Source: Polyangiaceae bacterium (GTDB taxonomy: Bacteria; Myxococcota_A; Polyangia; Polyangiales; Polyangiaceae). From it: a stretch of 64,000 bases of DNA. A program made the translations under genes and the position numbers. The notes beneath the pieces are model-generated. The model had not been told where the DNA came from. It worked only from the letters and a program-made list of their open reading frames with translations, and did not search any database. The DNA lies in NCBI GenBank assembly GCA_019637265.1, contig JAHBVY010000015.1, positions 1 to 64,000 of the forward strand, written 5' to 3'. This document shows, piece after piece, positions 7,067 to 15,162 of the stretch. Position 1 is the stretch's first letter. Each line of letters starts with the position of its first letter.

Positions 7067-8605
7067 TCACGCCGCGCGTGTCCCTGCCGCCATCAGCGCA
7101 CGCACGGCGGCGCGCTCTTCCTCCGTTGGGAGCCCCCAGCCTGTTTCGTAGCCGAACGTGTCCTTCGCCGACTTGGCCGCGAAGCCGTCGATGATGGTCA
7201 GGCGATCGAGCGGCACCAGCCCGGGGTGAAGCTCCCCGCAGGCGTTCGCGAGCTGGAGCAGCTCCTTGCGGAACGTCATCAGGTAGTTAGCCAGGCGCGC
7301 TGACTTGAGCGTCGGATCGAGCCCACGCACGAGCCAGGGGCGCTGCGTCGCCACGCCGGTCGGGCAGTTACCTGTGTGGCACTCCTGAGCTTGGATGCAG
7401 CCGATGGCGAGCATGGCCTCTCGCGCCACGTTGATCATGTCGCAACCGAGCGCGAGGGCGAGCAGCCCTTGCTCGGGGAAGCCGAGCCGCCCCGAGCCGA
7501 TGAAGACGACGTCCTCGTGCACGCCGCGTTCGGCGAAGATTTTGTAGACGGACGCGAAGCCGAGCTTGAAGGGGAGGGCCACGTGGTCCGAGAAGACGAG
7601 CGGAGCGGCGCCCGTCCCACCCTCGCCGCCGTCGATCGAGATGAAGTCCGGCGCGCGGCCGCTCGTCTCGATCTCATGCGCGAGATCTCGCCAGAAGCTG
7701 AGATCGCCGACCGCGGATTTGATACCGACGGGCAGGCCCGTCGCTTCAGCGATCTGCTCGATGAAGTCGAGCATCGACGACACGTCGGAGAACGCGGAGT
7801 GCGCCGACGGGCTGATGCAGTCCTGACCCAGCGGGATGAGGCGGATCTTGGCGATCTCTGGCGTGATCTTCGCCGCTGGCAGGACACCGCCGAGCCCAGG
7901 TTTGGCGCCCTGGCTCAGCTTGATCTCGAGCGCGCGGACGGGGGTGTCCTTCAGCCCGTCGATCAAGCGCTCAAGTGAGAAGCGCCCACGCTCATCGCGG
8001 CAACCAAAGTACCCCGTCCCGATCTGCCAGATGAGATCGCCTCCGTGGCGGTGTGGGGGTGCGATGCCGCCCTCCCCAGTGTTCTGCATCGCTGAGGCGA
8101 GCGCGACGCCTCGGTTGATGGCCTCCACAGCGGCGTGGCTCAGCGAGCCGTAGCTCATGGCGGATGTGTTGATGATCGACGACGGGCGGAACGCGTGCTT
8201 CCGCTTGCGGAAGCCGCCGAGCACCTTCGCAGAAGGGCACGAATAGGTCGGATCGAAGGCTGGCTCGCCGGGGTGGGGCGTGTGCACCGGGAATGCGCTG
8301 TGGTGCACGATGAGGTACCCTGGCGTGAGCTCCAGATCATTGTCCGTGCCGAAGCCGAAGTAGTTGTTCTCCTTCTTCGCCGAGGCGTAAATCCAGCGAC
8401 GCTGGTCGCGCGAGAAGGGGCGCTCCTCGTTGCTGCCGGTCACGATGTACTGGCGGAGCGGTCCACCGAGCGCCTCGAACCAGTAGCGAAACCGGCCCAC
8501 GATGGGGAAGTTGCGGATGATAGCGTGCTTGCGCTGGAGGCGGTCGTGCACGGCGAGCGCCAGGAGCAGTGAAGCTGCGATCAGGAGAGCGAGTAACCAC
8601 CACAT
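7067..8605 (-). CDS. FMN-binding glutamate-synthase-family protein, membrane-anchored
   Basis: A 512-residue protein. Residues 2-20 are a hydrophobic anchor (WWLLALLIAASLLLALAV). The rest is the FMN-binding central domain of ferredoxin/NADPH glutamate synthase (archaeal GltB2-like): GGGSGG-type region NTSAMSYGSLSHAAVEAINRG, FISIDGGEGGTGAAP, and Cys residues in the ECHTGNCPTGVATQ loop near 395-410, where such enzymes hold an iron-sulfur cluster. There is no glutaminase domain, so it is not a full glutamate synthase. Stand-alone proteins of this kind are common and their substrate is not established. It is monocistronic, with repeats on both sides. Confidence 0.85.
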   Translation of the reverse strand: MWWLLALLIAASLLLALAVHDRLQRKHAIIRNFPIVGRFRYWFEALGGPLRQYIVTGSNEERPFSRDQRRWIYASAKKENNYFGFGTDNDLELTPGYLIVHHSAFPVHTPHPGEPAFDPTYSCPSAKVLGGFRKRKHAFRPSSIINTSAMSYGSLSHAAVEAINRGVALASAMQNTGEGGIAPPHRHGGDLIWQIGTGYFGCRDERGRFSLERLIDGLKDTPVRALEIKLSQGAKPGLGGVLPAAKITPEIAKIRLIPLGQDCISPSAHSAFSDVSSMLDFIEQIAEATGLPVGIKSAVGDLSFWRDLAHEIETSGRAPDFISIDGGEGGTGAAPLVFSDHVALPFKLGFASVYKIFAERGVHEDVVFIGSGRLGFPEQGLLALALGCDMINVAREAMLAIGCIQAQECHTGNCPTGVATQRPWLVRGLDPTLKSARLANYLMTFRKELLQLANACGELHPGLVPLDRLTIIDGFAAKSAKDTFGYETGWGLPTEEERAAVRALMAAGTRAA

Positions 8606-8829
8606 GCGGCGCTGAGGGTAGGGCTAACGCGCAGGGGAGTCCATTGGATCCCCGCGCGCGCTGCGAGTCAGGCCTGGTTCTGCTCGTCAGGTCGTGGTGG
8701 AGCGCCCGCACCCCAGCGCGAGAGCGCCGCGCCCTGGTACAGCGAGATTCGCCGCGACCCACAGCGTGCCCACGCCGAGCATGGGTTCCGTGTCACGGTT
8801 GTGGGCCTCTCCGAACTCCAGGTGTCGCC

Positions 8830-8940
8830 ATTGGCCCAACCACCTGAGTTCTCCTGGTGTGTTCGATCAGGGGGTTGGTAGCGCCTGCGACACCCGAGCG
8901 GCGCCGCAGTCGCCGTGAGGCGCTGCGCGCGGGTCGAGGC
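8830..8940 (+). repeat. GGGGGTTGGTAGC repeat, copy A
   Basis: Contains CCACCTGAG, CTGGTGTGTTCGAT, GGGGGTTGGTAGCGCC and GCGCCGCAGTCGCCGTGAGG in that order; the order and spacing match copy B at 9430-9540. Confidence 0.65.
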
Positions 8941-9429
8941 GCTGCGCCAGCTGAAGCTGCCACCGCCGCCGCCCCAGAGCGTCGATCGCGCCATCGTCGT
9001 GCTCCTCATGCTGGACCTCGTCAACTCCGCGATCGAGCATCGCTCGAGGGCATCGCTGGGTGGGCTCCCTCGCGGTGGGCTTCGCGAAGTGGCGATGTCT
9101 GTTTCTGGGGTCGAAGGCGCCGCGCTCCTTCGCGTCGGTGATCATGTCGATGATCGCGCTGAGATCGTCGCGCATGGGAGCCCCGCTCTGCGCGGGGGGC
9201 TTCGCGCGACGAGGCCTTACTCGCGGGGCAGCCTTCTTCGTGGGTTTCTTCGTGCCCATGCAAAGCCATGGTCCGGCGAACCTGCCGGTTTGACCAGCAC
9301 CCACGTGAACGCGACGCCAAAAACAATGGCGGGAGGTGCTAAAGCCTCGCGTTTTATCCCGCTAGCGTGGGGTTGGCTCGGAGCTGGTGGCGCGTAGCCA
9401 GCCGATTCTCCGAGCGACCCAAGCGTCGC

Positions 9430-9540
9430 CATTTACCGAGCCACCTGAAGCCCCCTGGTGTGTTCGATCGGGGGGTTGGTAGCGCCGCTCTGCACCGCGT
9501 GGCGCCGCAGTCGCCATGAGGAGCCGCGCGAGTCAAGGCC
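9430..9540 (+). repeat. GGGGGTTGGTAGC repeat, copy B
   Basis: Second copy, same orientation, with CCACCTGAAG, CTGGTGTGTTCGAT, GGGGGTTGGTAGCGCC and GGCGCCGCAGTCGCCATGAGG. The flanks are unrelated, so the repeat is about 110 bases. Confidence 0.65.
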
Positions 9541-9585
9541 CTGGATTAAAACCAGATCGATGCCCGCGATCGTTGCGGTGGACGG

Positions 9586-10095
9586 CTACACCGCGTCGAA
9601 CTCGGGCCGATAGCGAACGACGCCGGAGACGCCGTCCAGGCCGCCCGGCGTGAGCGCCTGAGCGAAAAATGCCTCGTCATGTCCATGCTCCCAGCGAAGG
9701 CCGTGGGTGCGGGCCGGAACGAATCCGTGACTCGGGTAGTAGTCAACATGGCCGAGTACGACGCAGAACGGGTGGCTCTGCGCGTGCAACCGTCGCAGTC
9801 CTTCCTTGATCAGCCTCCCGCCGATCCCCTGGCGCTGGTGTGAAGGAGCGACAGCCATCGGCGCGAGACCGATCCCGTGAACCGTGCGGCCATCGGCCTC
9901 GACCACGACGGGAGAGAACGCGATGTGCCCGATGAGCTCGCCGTTTGCGACAGCCACGAGTGAGAGGCTGAGCGTTCTGTTCGCTCGAAGTGCGTCGACC
10001 AGCCGTGCCTCGACCTCAGTCTCGAACGCGGCGTCGTTCAGCGCGTAGACGGCGGCCACGTCGCCGGGCAGTTCCTCCCGAATCTCGATCTGCAT
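9586..10095 (-). CDS. GNAT-family N-acetyltransferase
   Basis: A 169-residue protein from the ATG at 10095 (MQIEIREELPGD). It has the GNAT fold: beta strand GELIGHIAFSPV, then the acetyl-CoA loop GLAPMAVAPSHQRQGIGGRLI, which holds the Q/R-x-x-G-x-G/A motif, then VVLGHVDYYPSHGFVPA. This resembles the YhbS subgroup of predicted acetyltransferases; the acceptor is unknown. An in-frame ATG ten codons upstream is possible but has no better ribosome site. Directly upstream lies a short segment resembling the leader of the phage remnant at the window start. Confidence 0.85.
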   Translation of the reverse strand: MQIEIREELPGDVAAVYALNDAAFETEVEARLVDALRANRTLSLSLVAVANGELIGHIAFSPVVVEADGRTVHGIGLAPMAVAPSHQRQGIGGRLIKEGLRRLHAQSHPFCVVLGHVDYYPSHGFVPARTHGLRWEHGHDEAFFAQALTPGGLDGVSGVVRYRPEFDAV

Positions 10096-10171
10096 CCGGC
10101 ATGAGTACCACGTGTCCCTCCACATAACGCGTCGGGCTTTGCCTCTCTGGAGGACGACGCATGCCCGACAC

Positions 10172-10350
10172 TGTCAAACGCCAGGCTCATGGGTCCAGGA
10201 TCCGGGGGGGGTCGCCAGCCTCATGGATCCACCCGATCGCCAGGGTCATGGATCCACCCGTGAGGGTGGGATGAGGCTGATCGCCAGCCTCATGGATCCA
10301 CCCGATCGCCAGGGTCATGGATCCACCTCCATGACGCCGGTCATGTGACC
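10172..10350 (+). repeat. Repeat-rich left end of an IS21-type element
   Basis: Begins TGTCAAACGCC and carries five copies of a unit close to GCCAGSSTCATGGATCCACC (near 10180, 10213, 10239, 10283 and 10309). Multiple short repeats next to a TG terminus, directly before the transposase start, are typical of IS21-family ends, where they bind the transposase. Confidence 0.65.
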
Positions 10351-10419
10351 GGGGCAGGACGACCGAAAGACAGGCAAGGTGTCTTCTGATGGCGGCGCGG
10401 GAGCCGTCGGGAGGTGCCC

Positions 10420-10702
10420 ATGAGCTTTCGGGAGTTGACGATGATCGAGGTGAAGGAAGTGCTCCGCCGCTGGCAGGCGGGCCAGAGCGCGAGGCAGATC
10501 GAGCGCGAGAGGGTGATGAGTCGCCGGACTGCGGCGCGATACATCAAGGCAGCGCAGGAGATTGAGTTAACAAAGGATGGTGAGCTGACCGAGGAGGTGG
10601 TGAGGGCCGTGGCCAACAGGGTGCAGGCGCGGCCGCTTCCCTCAGCATCAGAGGTACGGGGGGAGCTGGAGCAGCAGCGCTCGCGGATCAAGGAGTGGCT
10701 CG
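10420..10702 (+). pseudogene. IS21-type transposase (IstA), N-terminal fragment
   Basis: Encodes about 95 residues, starting MSFRELTMIEVKEVLRRWQAG with the family's helix-turn-helix (ARQIERERVMSRRTAARYIKAA) and the following LPSASEVRGELEQ linker. The DDE catalytic domain is missing: from about 10703 the sequence switches to a serine-recombinase C-terminus in another frame. GGGAGG lies six bases before the ATG. The missing rest may or may not be the transposase half found at 28602; the two halves do not add up to a whole protein. Confidence 0.65.
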
Positions 10703-10945
10703 GTGGCGACCAACCGTGCGCTGCCCGACGACATGGCGGATCTCGAACGCGCCGCGCGCGAGGTCGAGTGGATCGCCGGAGCACTCACGCACTTCGGCAA
10801 GGTGTGGGGCAGCATGACCGACGCGAACAAACGACGACTGCTCCGCGCGCTCGTCGCCAGCGTGTGCGTTGACGAGGAGAGCGGCGACTGCACCGTCGAG
10901 CTGGTGAACTTCGCCGCCATCGAGCGCACGAAGGAGGCCGCCTGA
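10703..10945 (+). pseudogene. Serine recombinase, C-terminal fragment
   Basis: About 80 residues (ERAAREVEWIAGALTHFGKVWGSMTDANKRRLLRALVASVCVDEESGDCTVELV) match the C-terminal coiled part of large serine recombinases, where 'xVWxxLxPxxRRRLvxAlVxxVxVDExxG' is highly conserved. The catalytic domain is absent. The stop codon overlaps the next start (TGATG), which is the usual arrangement for recombinase-linked accessory genes in myxobacteria. Confidence 0.65.
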
Positions 10946-11346
10946 TGGACGCCGAGCACGCTGAGACGACCGAGGAGAGCGCGCCGACGAACATCGTGCT
11001 GCGCGCCCCGCTGTTCAAGCGCAAGAGCACCAAGGTCACCTTCGCCACCACGCCGCCGCCGCCGAAGCCCGACCCGGTGCGCAGGCCCGCCAAGGTCGCC
11101 CAGCAGCTCGCGCTCGCGCACCACCTACAGTGGGCCATCGATCGGGGCGAGCTCACCGACCGCGCGGCGCTCTCGCGCATCCTGGGCTTCACGCGCGCCC
11201 GCATCACCCAGCTCATGGAGCTGCTGCTCCTCGCGCCCGACACCCAGGAGGAGGTGCTGGCGATGGAGGCCGTCGACGGCGCCGAGCCGATGTCGGAGCG
11301 CGCGCTTCGCCAGGTGTGTTCTCAGCGGCTTCATCGCCCGCCGTGA
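10945..11346 (+). pseudogene. Recombinase-associated HTH protein, 3'-truncated
   Basis: About 125 genuine residues. The conserved part is KVAQQLALAHHLQWAIDRGE, then a helix-turn-helix-like LTDRAALSRILGFTRARITQLMELLLLAPD and EEVLAMEAVDGAEPMSERALRQV. Proteins of this type commonly follow serine recombinase genes. After about 11312 the reading becomes the antisense of the DUF1016 fragment (CSQRLHRPP), so the natural C-terminus has been lost. Confidence 0.55.
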
Positions 11347-12292
11347 GGCGAAGGACTCGCTCGGCCTCTTCACGCTCGCGCTCGAGCTCGGCGCGCAGCT
11401 CCTCCTCGGTCGGCAGGTACATCTGGTAGCGCGCGGCGAGCACCTGCTCGTTGTCGTCCGGTAGCGTGATGCGCACCATCGCGTCGTTCTTGTCGGAGCA
11501 AAGCACGATGCCGATCGTCTTCGCCTCGTGCTCCTCGCGCTGAAAGCGGTCGAAGAAGTTCACGTACATCTGCATCTGCCCGAGATCCTGGTGCGTGAGC
11601 TTTCCCATCTTGAGATCGACCAGCACGAAGCAGCGGAGCAGGCGGTTGTAGAAGACCAGGTCGACGTAGAAGTGATCGCCCTCCAGCGTCAGCCGCTTCT
11701 GCCGCGCGACGAAGCAGAAGCCCTTGCCCATCTCGAGCAGGAAGTCCTCCAGGCGGTCGATGATCGCCTGCTCGAGGTCGCGCTCCTGCGCCGCCGGGTT
11801 CTCGCGCAGGTCGGCGAACTCGAGCACGAACGGATCCTTGAGGACGTCGCTCGGCACCGAGACCTGCTGGCCCTTGCGCGCCAGCTCGAGCACCTGCTCC
11901 GGGCTCTTGTTCTTGGCGAGGCGATCGAAGAGCAGCGCGCCCACCTGGCGTTCCAGCTCGCGGACGGACCAGCTCTCGCGCGCTGCTTCGATCTCGTAGA
12001 ACGAGCGGGCCTCGGGCCGCGTCACGCGCAGGAGCACAAGGTAGTGGGACCAGGCGAGCGTGGGCGGAAACAGGAGCGACGCGCGGGGAGAAAGGCTCAA
12101 CGTTGCCGAGCCTTTCTCGGCCTCGTCCGCTCCCGCAGAAAGGCTCAACGCCGTTGAGCCTTTTCCTTCGCCCTCGCCGACCAGCGCGGAGCCCCGCGGG
12201 AACGCGAGGTAGAACTGCTTCATGCGCTTGAGGCTGGCGAGGCTGAAGCCCTTGCCGAACTTGGCCGAGAGACGCGTCGCCACGCGCTTCAT
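11213..12292 (-). pseudogene. DUF1016 (YhcG-type) PD-(D/E)xK nuclease, truncated at both ends
   Basis: The conserved core is clear: SAKFGKGFSLASLKRMKQFYLAFP, LAWSHYLVLLRV, ARSFYEIEAARESWSVRELERQV, DPFVLEFADL, then the nuclease part LEDFLLEMGKGFCFVARQKRL, GDHFYVDLVFYNRLLRCFVLVDLK (with the D...D-x-K pattern) and YLPTEEELRAEL. The N-terminal 70-80 residues of the family are missing and replaced by unrelated sequence before MKRVATRL. The C-terminus runs into the antisense of the facing gene at about 11320. YhcG-like proteins often sit with restriction systems. Confidence 0.7.
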
Positions 12293-12949
12293 GAGCCCTT
12301 CGCCGTAGCTCTCCCCACGGGACCGAGATGAGAGCGCGAACGCTGTCCCGCACGAGGGAAAGTCTCGCCGTGCGTTCTCTCGGCGCTCTCTGCGCGAACG
12401 CCGTCCGGGCACACGCGGAGTGCGAAGCTCGCGGAAACGTGGCGCGAAAAAGAAGCGGCCTCGAGGATCTCTCCGCGAGGCCGCTGTTCACTGTCCGGTC
12501 GGCGAAGTTCGCACGACCGATGAAATGGCTCCGGGACCGGGCTGCTTCGGCGAGGTTCGGCGTGCCGTCGAGCCGAGAGCGCGCGAATGCACGGGAGCCC
12601 TCGGAGGATCGCGTCGCGCGGAGTTGAACGCGGACCGCTTCAGCGTGTTCGTCGCGCAGGTCGGCGTCGCGCTCGCCGATCGGCGTTCGGAGAGGGACCC
12701 GAGAACCGGGGGGCCGCCCCGCGTGGTCAACAGGTGTCGAGCGGCCTCCAGCCAGATCCCAAGAAACCTCCTCGGCGGCGTCACCGAGGACGCGGGCCCC
12801 CTTCGAGGGCCGCCACCAGGTCGGCCACGCTGGCTCAAGGCGCGCCCCAAGCACAGCCTGGGGCGCCTGGCGCGGCTCGCGGACAAAGGGCACCCGTGCG
12901 CGCCGTCCGCGAAGCAGGGGCGCGAGGGTGAAGTCAGCCGGCGTCATGG
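12293..12949. other. 657-base stretch without a supportable gene
   Basis: Several open frames cross this stretch on both strands, including a minus-strand frame starting two bases after the integrase stop (ATG at 12947), but none has recognisable composition or motifs; GC-rich DNA gives such frames by chance. It may be the downstream end of the integrase element. Confidence 0.35.
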
Positions 12950-14182
12950 TCAGGCTGCCTTCGCGGGCGGGGCGTCGGCGACGAGCGCGTAGCCCTGCAG
13001 GATGCCGTGGGCGTACGGCCGCCGCTCGAGGCGGCGCTTGCGGACGTCGGCGAGGTCGATGACCTCGGCCTCGGGCTTGCTGGCCGCGAACTCCTCCGGG
13101 GTGCGCCCATCGATGCCCTGATGTGGTCGCTCGGTGTTCGCGTAGCGCCGGTACTCGTCGAGGTAGAACTGCAGCTCCTTCGCGTCAGCGACGCGGATGT
13201 GCCGCAGAAGCTCGCGGCGGACGGAGCCGATGGCCCGCTCCGCGTAGCAGTTCATCGACGGCAGCCCGGTCGGCGTGACCTCCTCCTCGATCTCGAGGAC
13301 GCGGAGCTGGCGCGCGAACTGCCCAGCGAAGTGCGCGCCGTGGTCGTGAACGACGGCCTGGGGCGCGCGCTTCTCGCGACCGCAGACCTCGTTGAAGGTG
13401 CGGATCGTCCACACCGAGTCGACGTCCCAGCCGTCGTGGACGCGGAGGTCGAGCAGTTCGCGGGTGTGCACGTCGATGATGAGGAGGGCCTGGAGCCAGA
13501 CGCCCTTCGCCGTTTGCACCGCGAAGAAGTCGAGCGCCCAGAGCGCGTCCTTCGCGGTGGACCTCACGCGTTCGAAGTCGAGCTTCCTCCCCGGGCGTGG
13601 CGAGAAGCCGTGCTGCTTCAGGATTCGCGCGATGGTCGGCTCGCTCACGCGGATGCCCATGCGCCGCAGCTCCTCGCGGATGCGCCTCTGGCCCCACGCG
13701 CGGTTCTCGCGCTTCAATGTAAGGATCAGCTCGACGACCTTCTCGTCGACCGGCGGGCGCCCGCCCATGGCCGGGCGCCCTCGCAGCGAGCGGAAGCGGG
13801 TCGCCCAGCGCCTGATGGTGCGCAGCGACGCCGAGAGGAAGTAGCGCTGGAAGGGCTCGTCGCCGCGCGTGAGGAGGTACGCGAACACCTGCGCGGCACG
13901 CGTGGCCATCGGCGTCGGCGCGGGCTCCGTGCGCTGAGCGAGCTCGGCCTCGAGCGCGTCGAGCTGGGCCTTGAGGGCGATGTTCTCGCGGTAGAGGCGT
14001 GCGGCCTCGGGCATCGTCGTGTTGCGCGGCAGGCGCGAGACGCGGTCCACGGTCGTGAGGAGCAGGTGGTAGAAGCCGAACTCGACGGCTCGGAGCGTGA
14101 GCGAGGCGGCGCTCGACAGAACGCTCCAGAGACCGCGCGACGGTTCGCGGTGTGGCCGTGAGGTCGTGGCGCGCGTGTTCAT
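12950..14182 (-). CDS. DDE-type integrase/transposase, start overlaps the jetD stop
   Basis: A 410-residue protein. A hydrophobic and helical N-terminus (about 1-90) is followed by a helix-turn-helix (NRAWGQRRIREELRRMGIRVSEPTIARIL) and an rve-type catalytic core with WALDFFAV (first Asp), VVHDHGAHF (second Asp) and NCYAERAIGSVRREL (Glu), then NTERPHQGIDGRTPEEF, the usual end of IS3/IS481-like integrases. The three acidic residues are present, so it may be active. Its ATG overlaps the jetD stop by four bases. An in-frame ATG at 14014 (MPEAARLYREN) would remove the overlap. I found no terminal inverted repeats around it. Confidence 0.82.
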   Translation of the reverse strand: MNTRATTSRPHREPSRGLWSVLSSAASLTLRAVEFGFYHLLLTTVDRVSRLPRNTTMPEAARLYRENIALKAQLDALEAELAQRTEPAPTPMATRAAQVFAYLLTRGDEPFQRYFLSASLRTIRRWATRFRSLRGRPAMGGRPPVDEKVVELILTLKRENRAWGQRRIREELRRMGIRVSEPTIARILKQHGFSPRPGRKLDFERVRSTAKDALWALDFFAVQTAKGVWLQALLIIDVHTRELLDLRVHDGWDVDSVWTIRTFNEVCGREKRAPQAVVHDHGAHFAGQFARQLRVLEIEEEVTPTGLPSMNCYAERAIGSVRRELLRHIRVADAKELQFYLDEYRRYANTERPHQGIDGRTPEEFAASKPEAEVIDLADVRKRRLERRPYAHGILQGYALVADAPPAKAA

Positions 14183-15162
14183 CCTGGTGCTCCCATCAGC
14201 GTGGCCTCGAGCGCGGCTGGAGTCCTCGGGTCAACGGCGATGGGCTCCTGCTCGAGCCACAACGCTCTCTTCGAGAGGAGCTGCACGAACTCCGGCGCGT
14301 CACCGAGGTCGAGGTCCTCGGGCCATGCGCCGGGCAGCCCCTTGGCGTCGGTCAGCTCTCCCCAGAACTTCGGGACGAACCAGCGGAGGTTAGGTCGCAT
14401 CGCGCGCAGGTGCCGGAAGATGCGCACGCCGTTCGGATCGAGGTCCCCGAAGTGGACGACCGGCACGTGGCCCAGCCGTTCGAGGAGTCGAGCGACCGTC
14501 GCCGTATCCCAGCCCGCGACGTGCGCGATGAGCCAGCCGTCGAGGGTCGCCAGGTCGCAGAACGCGCCGAGGTTCTCGACGAGGAGCGCGGCGCGCATCG
14601 GGCCTTCTAGGGCGAGGCCGTCGCGCAGGGCACGCTCGGGCAGCGATACTTCACCGAGCACCTCGGCGACCGGAGTCAGGTCGATGCTCCCCTTCGAAGA
14701 GCGCGCCACCAGGCCTCGCGGCGGGCGCAGTCGCACCGAGCCGTCGTGTGTCGCCTCGGAGTCGCCAAGCGCAGCGATGCGCCGCTCCGTTAGCGTGGCC
14801 TTCGAGTGCGGCGCCACGAGCGCAGCAGCCGTCCGCCGGTTGAGGCGGTCCGGGAGTGAGGGGAGGCCTGCGGCGCGCGTCGCGTCTTCGAGCGCGGTCC
14901 ATCCCTCCGGAGTCGGCGGAAGGCCGCGCGCGGTCAGGGCCGCGAGCGCGTCGCCCCACGCGGGCCAGACTCGCTCCAAGAGGCCGACGAGCTCTCCACG
15001 GCGCTCCTCCACGAGACCGAGCTCATCGCGGCGGCCGGTGCGCTTCACCCACGGCAGCTCGGCGAGCGCGTCCCAGGTGCCCGCCTGCGCGCGCCGCTTC
15101 TTCAGCGTGCCACGCACGAGCAACTCGAGGAGCGCGAGACGCTCGGCGGGCGTCTGCCACAT
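14179..15162 (-). CDS. jetD: JetD-type TOPRIM nuclease subunit of a Wadjet/MksG-like system
   Basis: A 327-residue protein from the ATG at 15162, which overlaps the jetC stop by four bases. The N-terminal half is a helical DUF3322-like arm; the C-terminal half is the TOPRIM-like DUF2220 nuclease domain. Metal-binding acids are visible: Glu196 in LLVENLGAF, and Asp240/Asp242 in HFGDLDPNG, the JetD signature related to topoisomerase VI. In Wadjet systems the SMC complex extrudes small circular DNA and JetD cuts it, which removes plasmids. The ending LWLEQEPIAVDPRTPAALE is the expected C-terminus, so the gene is complete. The frame is open upstream to 15429, but that part is antisense-like within jetC. 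Confidence 0.88.
   Translation of the reverse strand: MWQTPAERLALLELLVRGTLKKRRAQAGTWDALAELPWVKRTGRRDELGLVEERRGELVGLLERVWPAWGDALAALTARGLPPTPEGWTALEDATRAAGLPSLPDRLNRRTAAALVAPHSKATLTERRIAALGDSEATHDGSVRLRPPRGLVARSSKGSIDLTPVAEVLGEVSLPERALRDGLALEGPMRAALLVENLGAFCDLATLDGWLIAHVAGWDTATVARLLERLGHVPVVHFGDLDPNGVRIFRHLRAMRPNLRWFVPKFWGELTDAKGLPGAWPEDLDLGDAPEFVQLLSKRALWLEQEPIAVDPRTPAALEATLMGAPG

Larger units (their letters stand above)
8606..9585. other. 980-base gap with two repeat copies and no convincing gene
   Basis: The gap holds two related segments, about 8830-8940 and 9430-9540, both with CTGGTGTGTTCGAT, then GGGGGTTGGTAGCGCC and GGCGCCGCAGTCGCC. Between them the minus strand from 9259 reads MGTKKPTKKAAPRVRPRRAK then MRDDLSAIIDMITDAKERG, a plausible N-terminus of a small basic protein that soon loses coding character. 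I would not call it a gene. Confidence 0.4.

Noticed and set aside
8867-9259. Small basic protein starting MGTKKPTKK on the minus strand
   Set aside because: The first 50 residues look plausible but the frame then runs into a dispersed repeat, and there is no ribosome site or conserved domain.
10172-10350. Regularly spaced short repeats as a CRISPR array
   Set aside because: The units differ in spacing, the spacers are partly repeats themselves, and the stretch sits directly before an IS21-type transposase with a TG terminus; no cas genes are present.
11370-12947. 525-codon minus-strand frame beginning two bases after the integrase stop
   Set aside because: From 12300 leftward it is the shadow of the DUF1016 reading frame; the upstream part has no domain-like composition.
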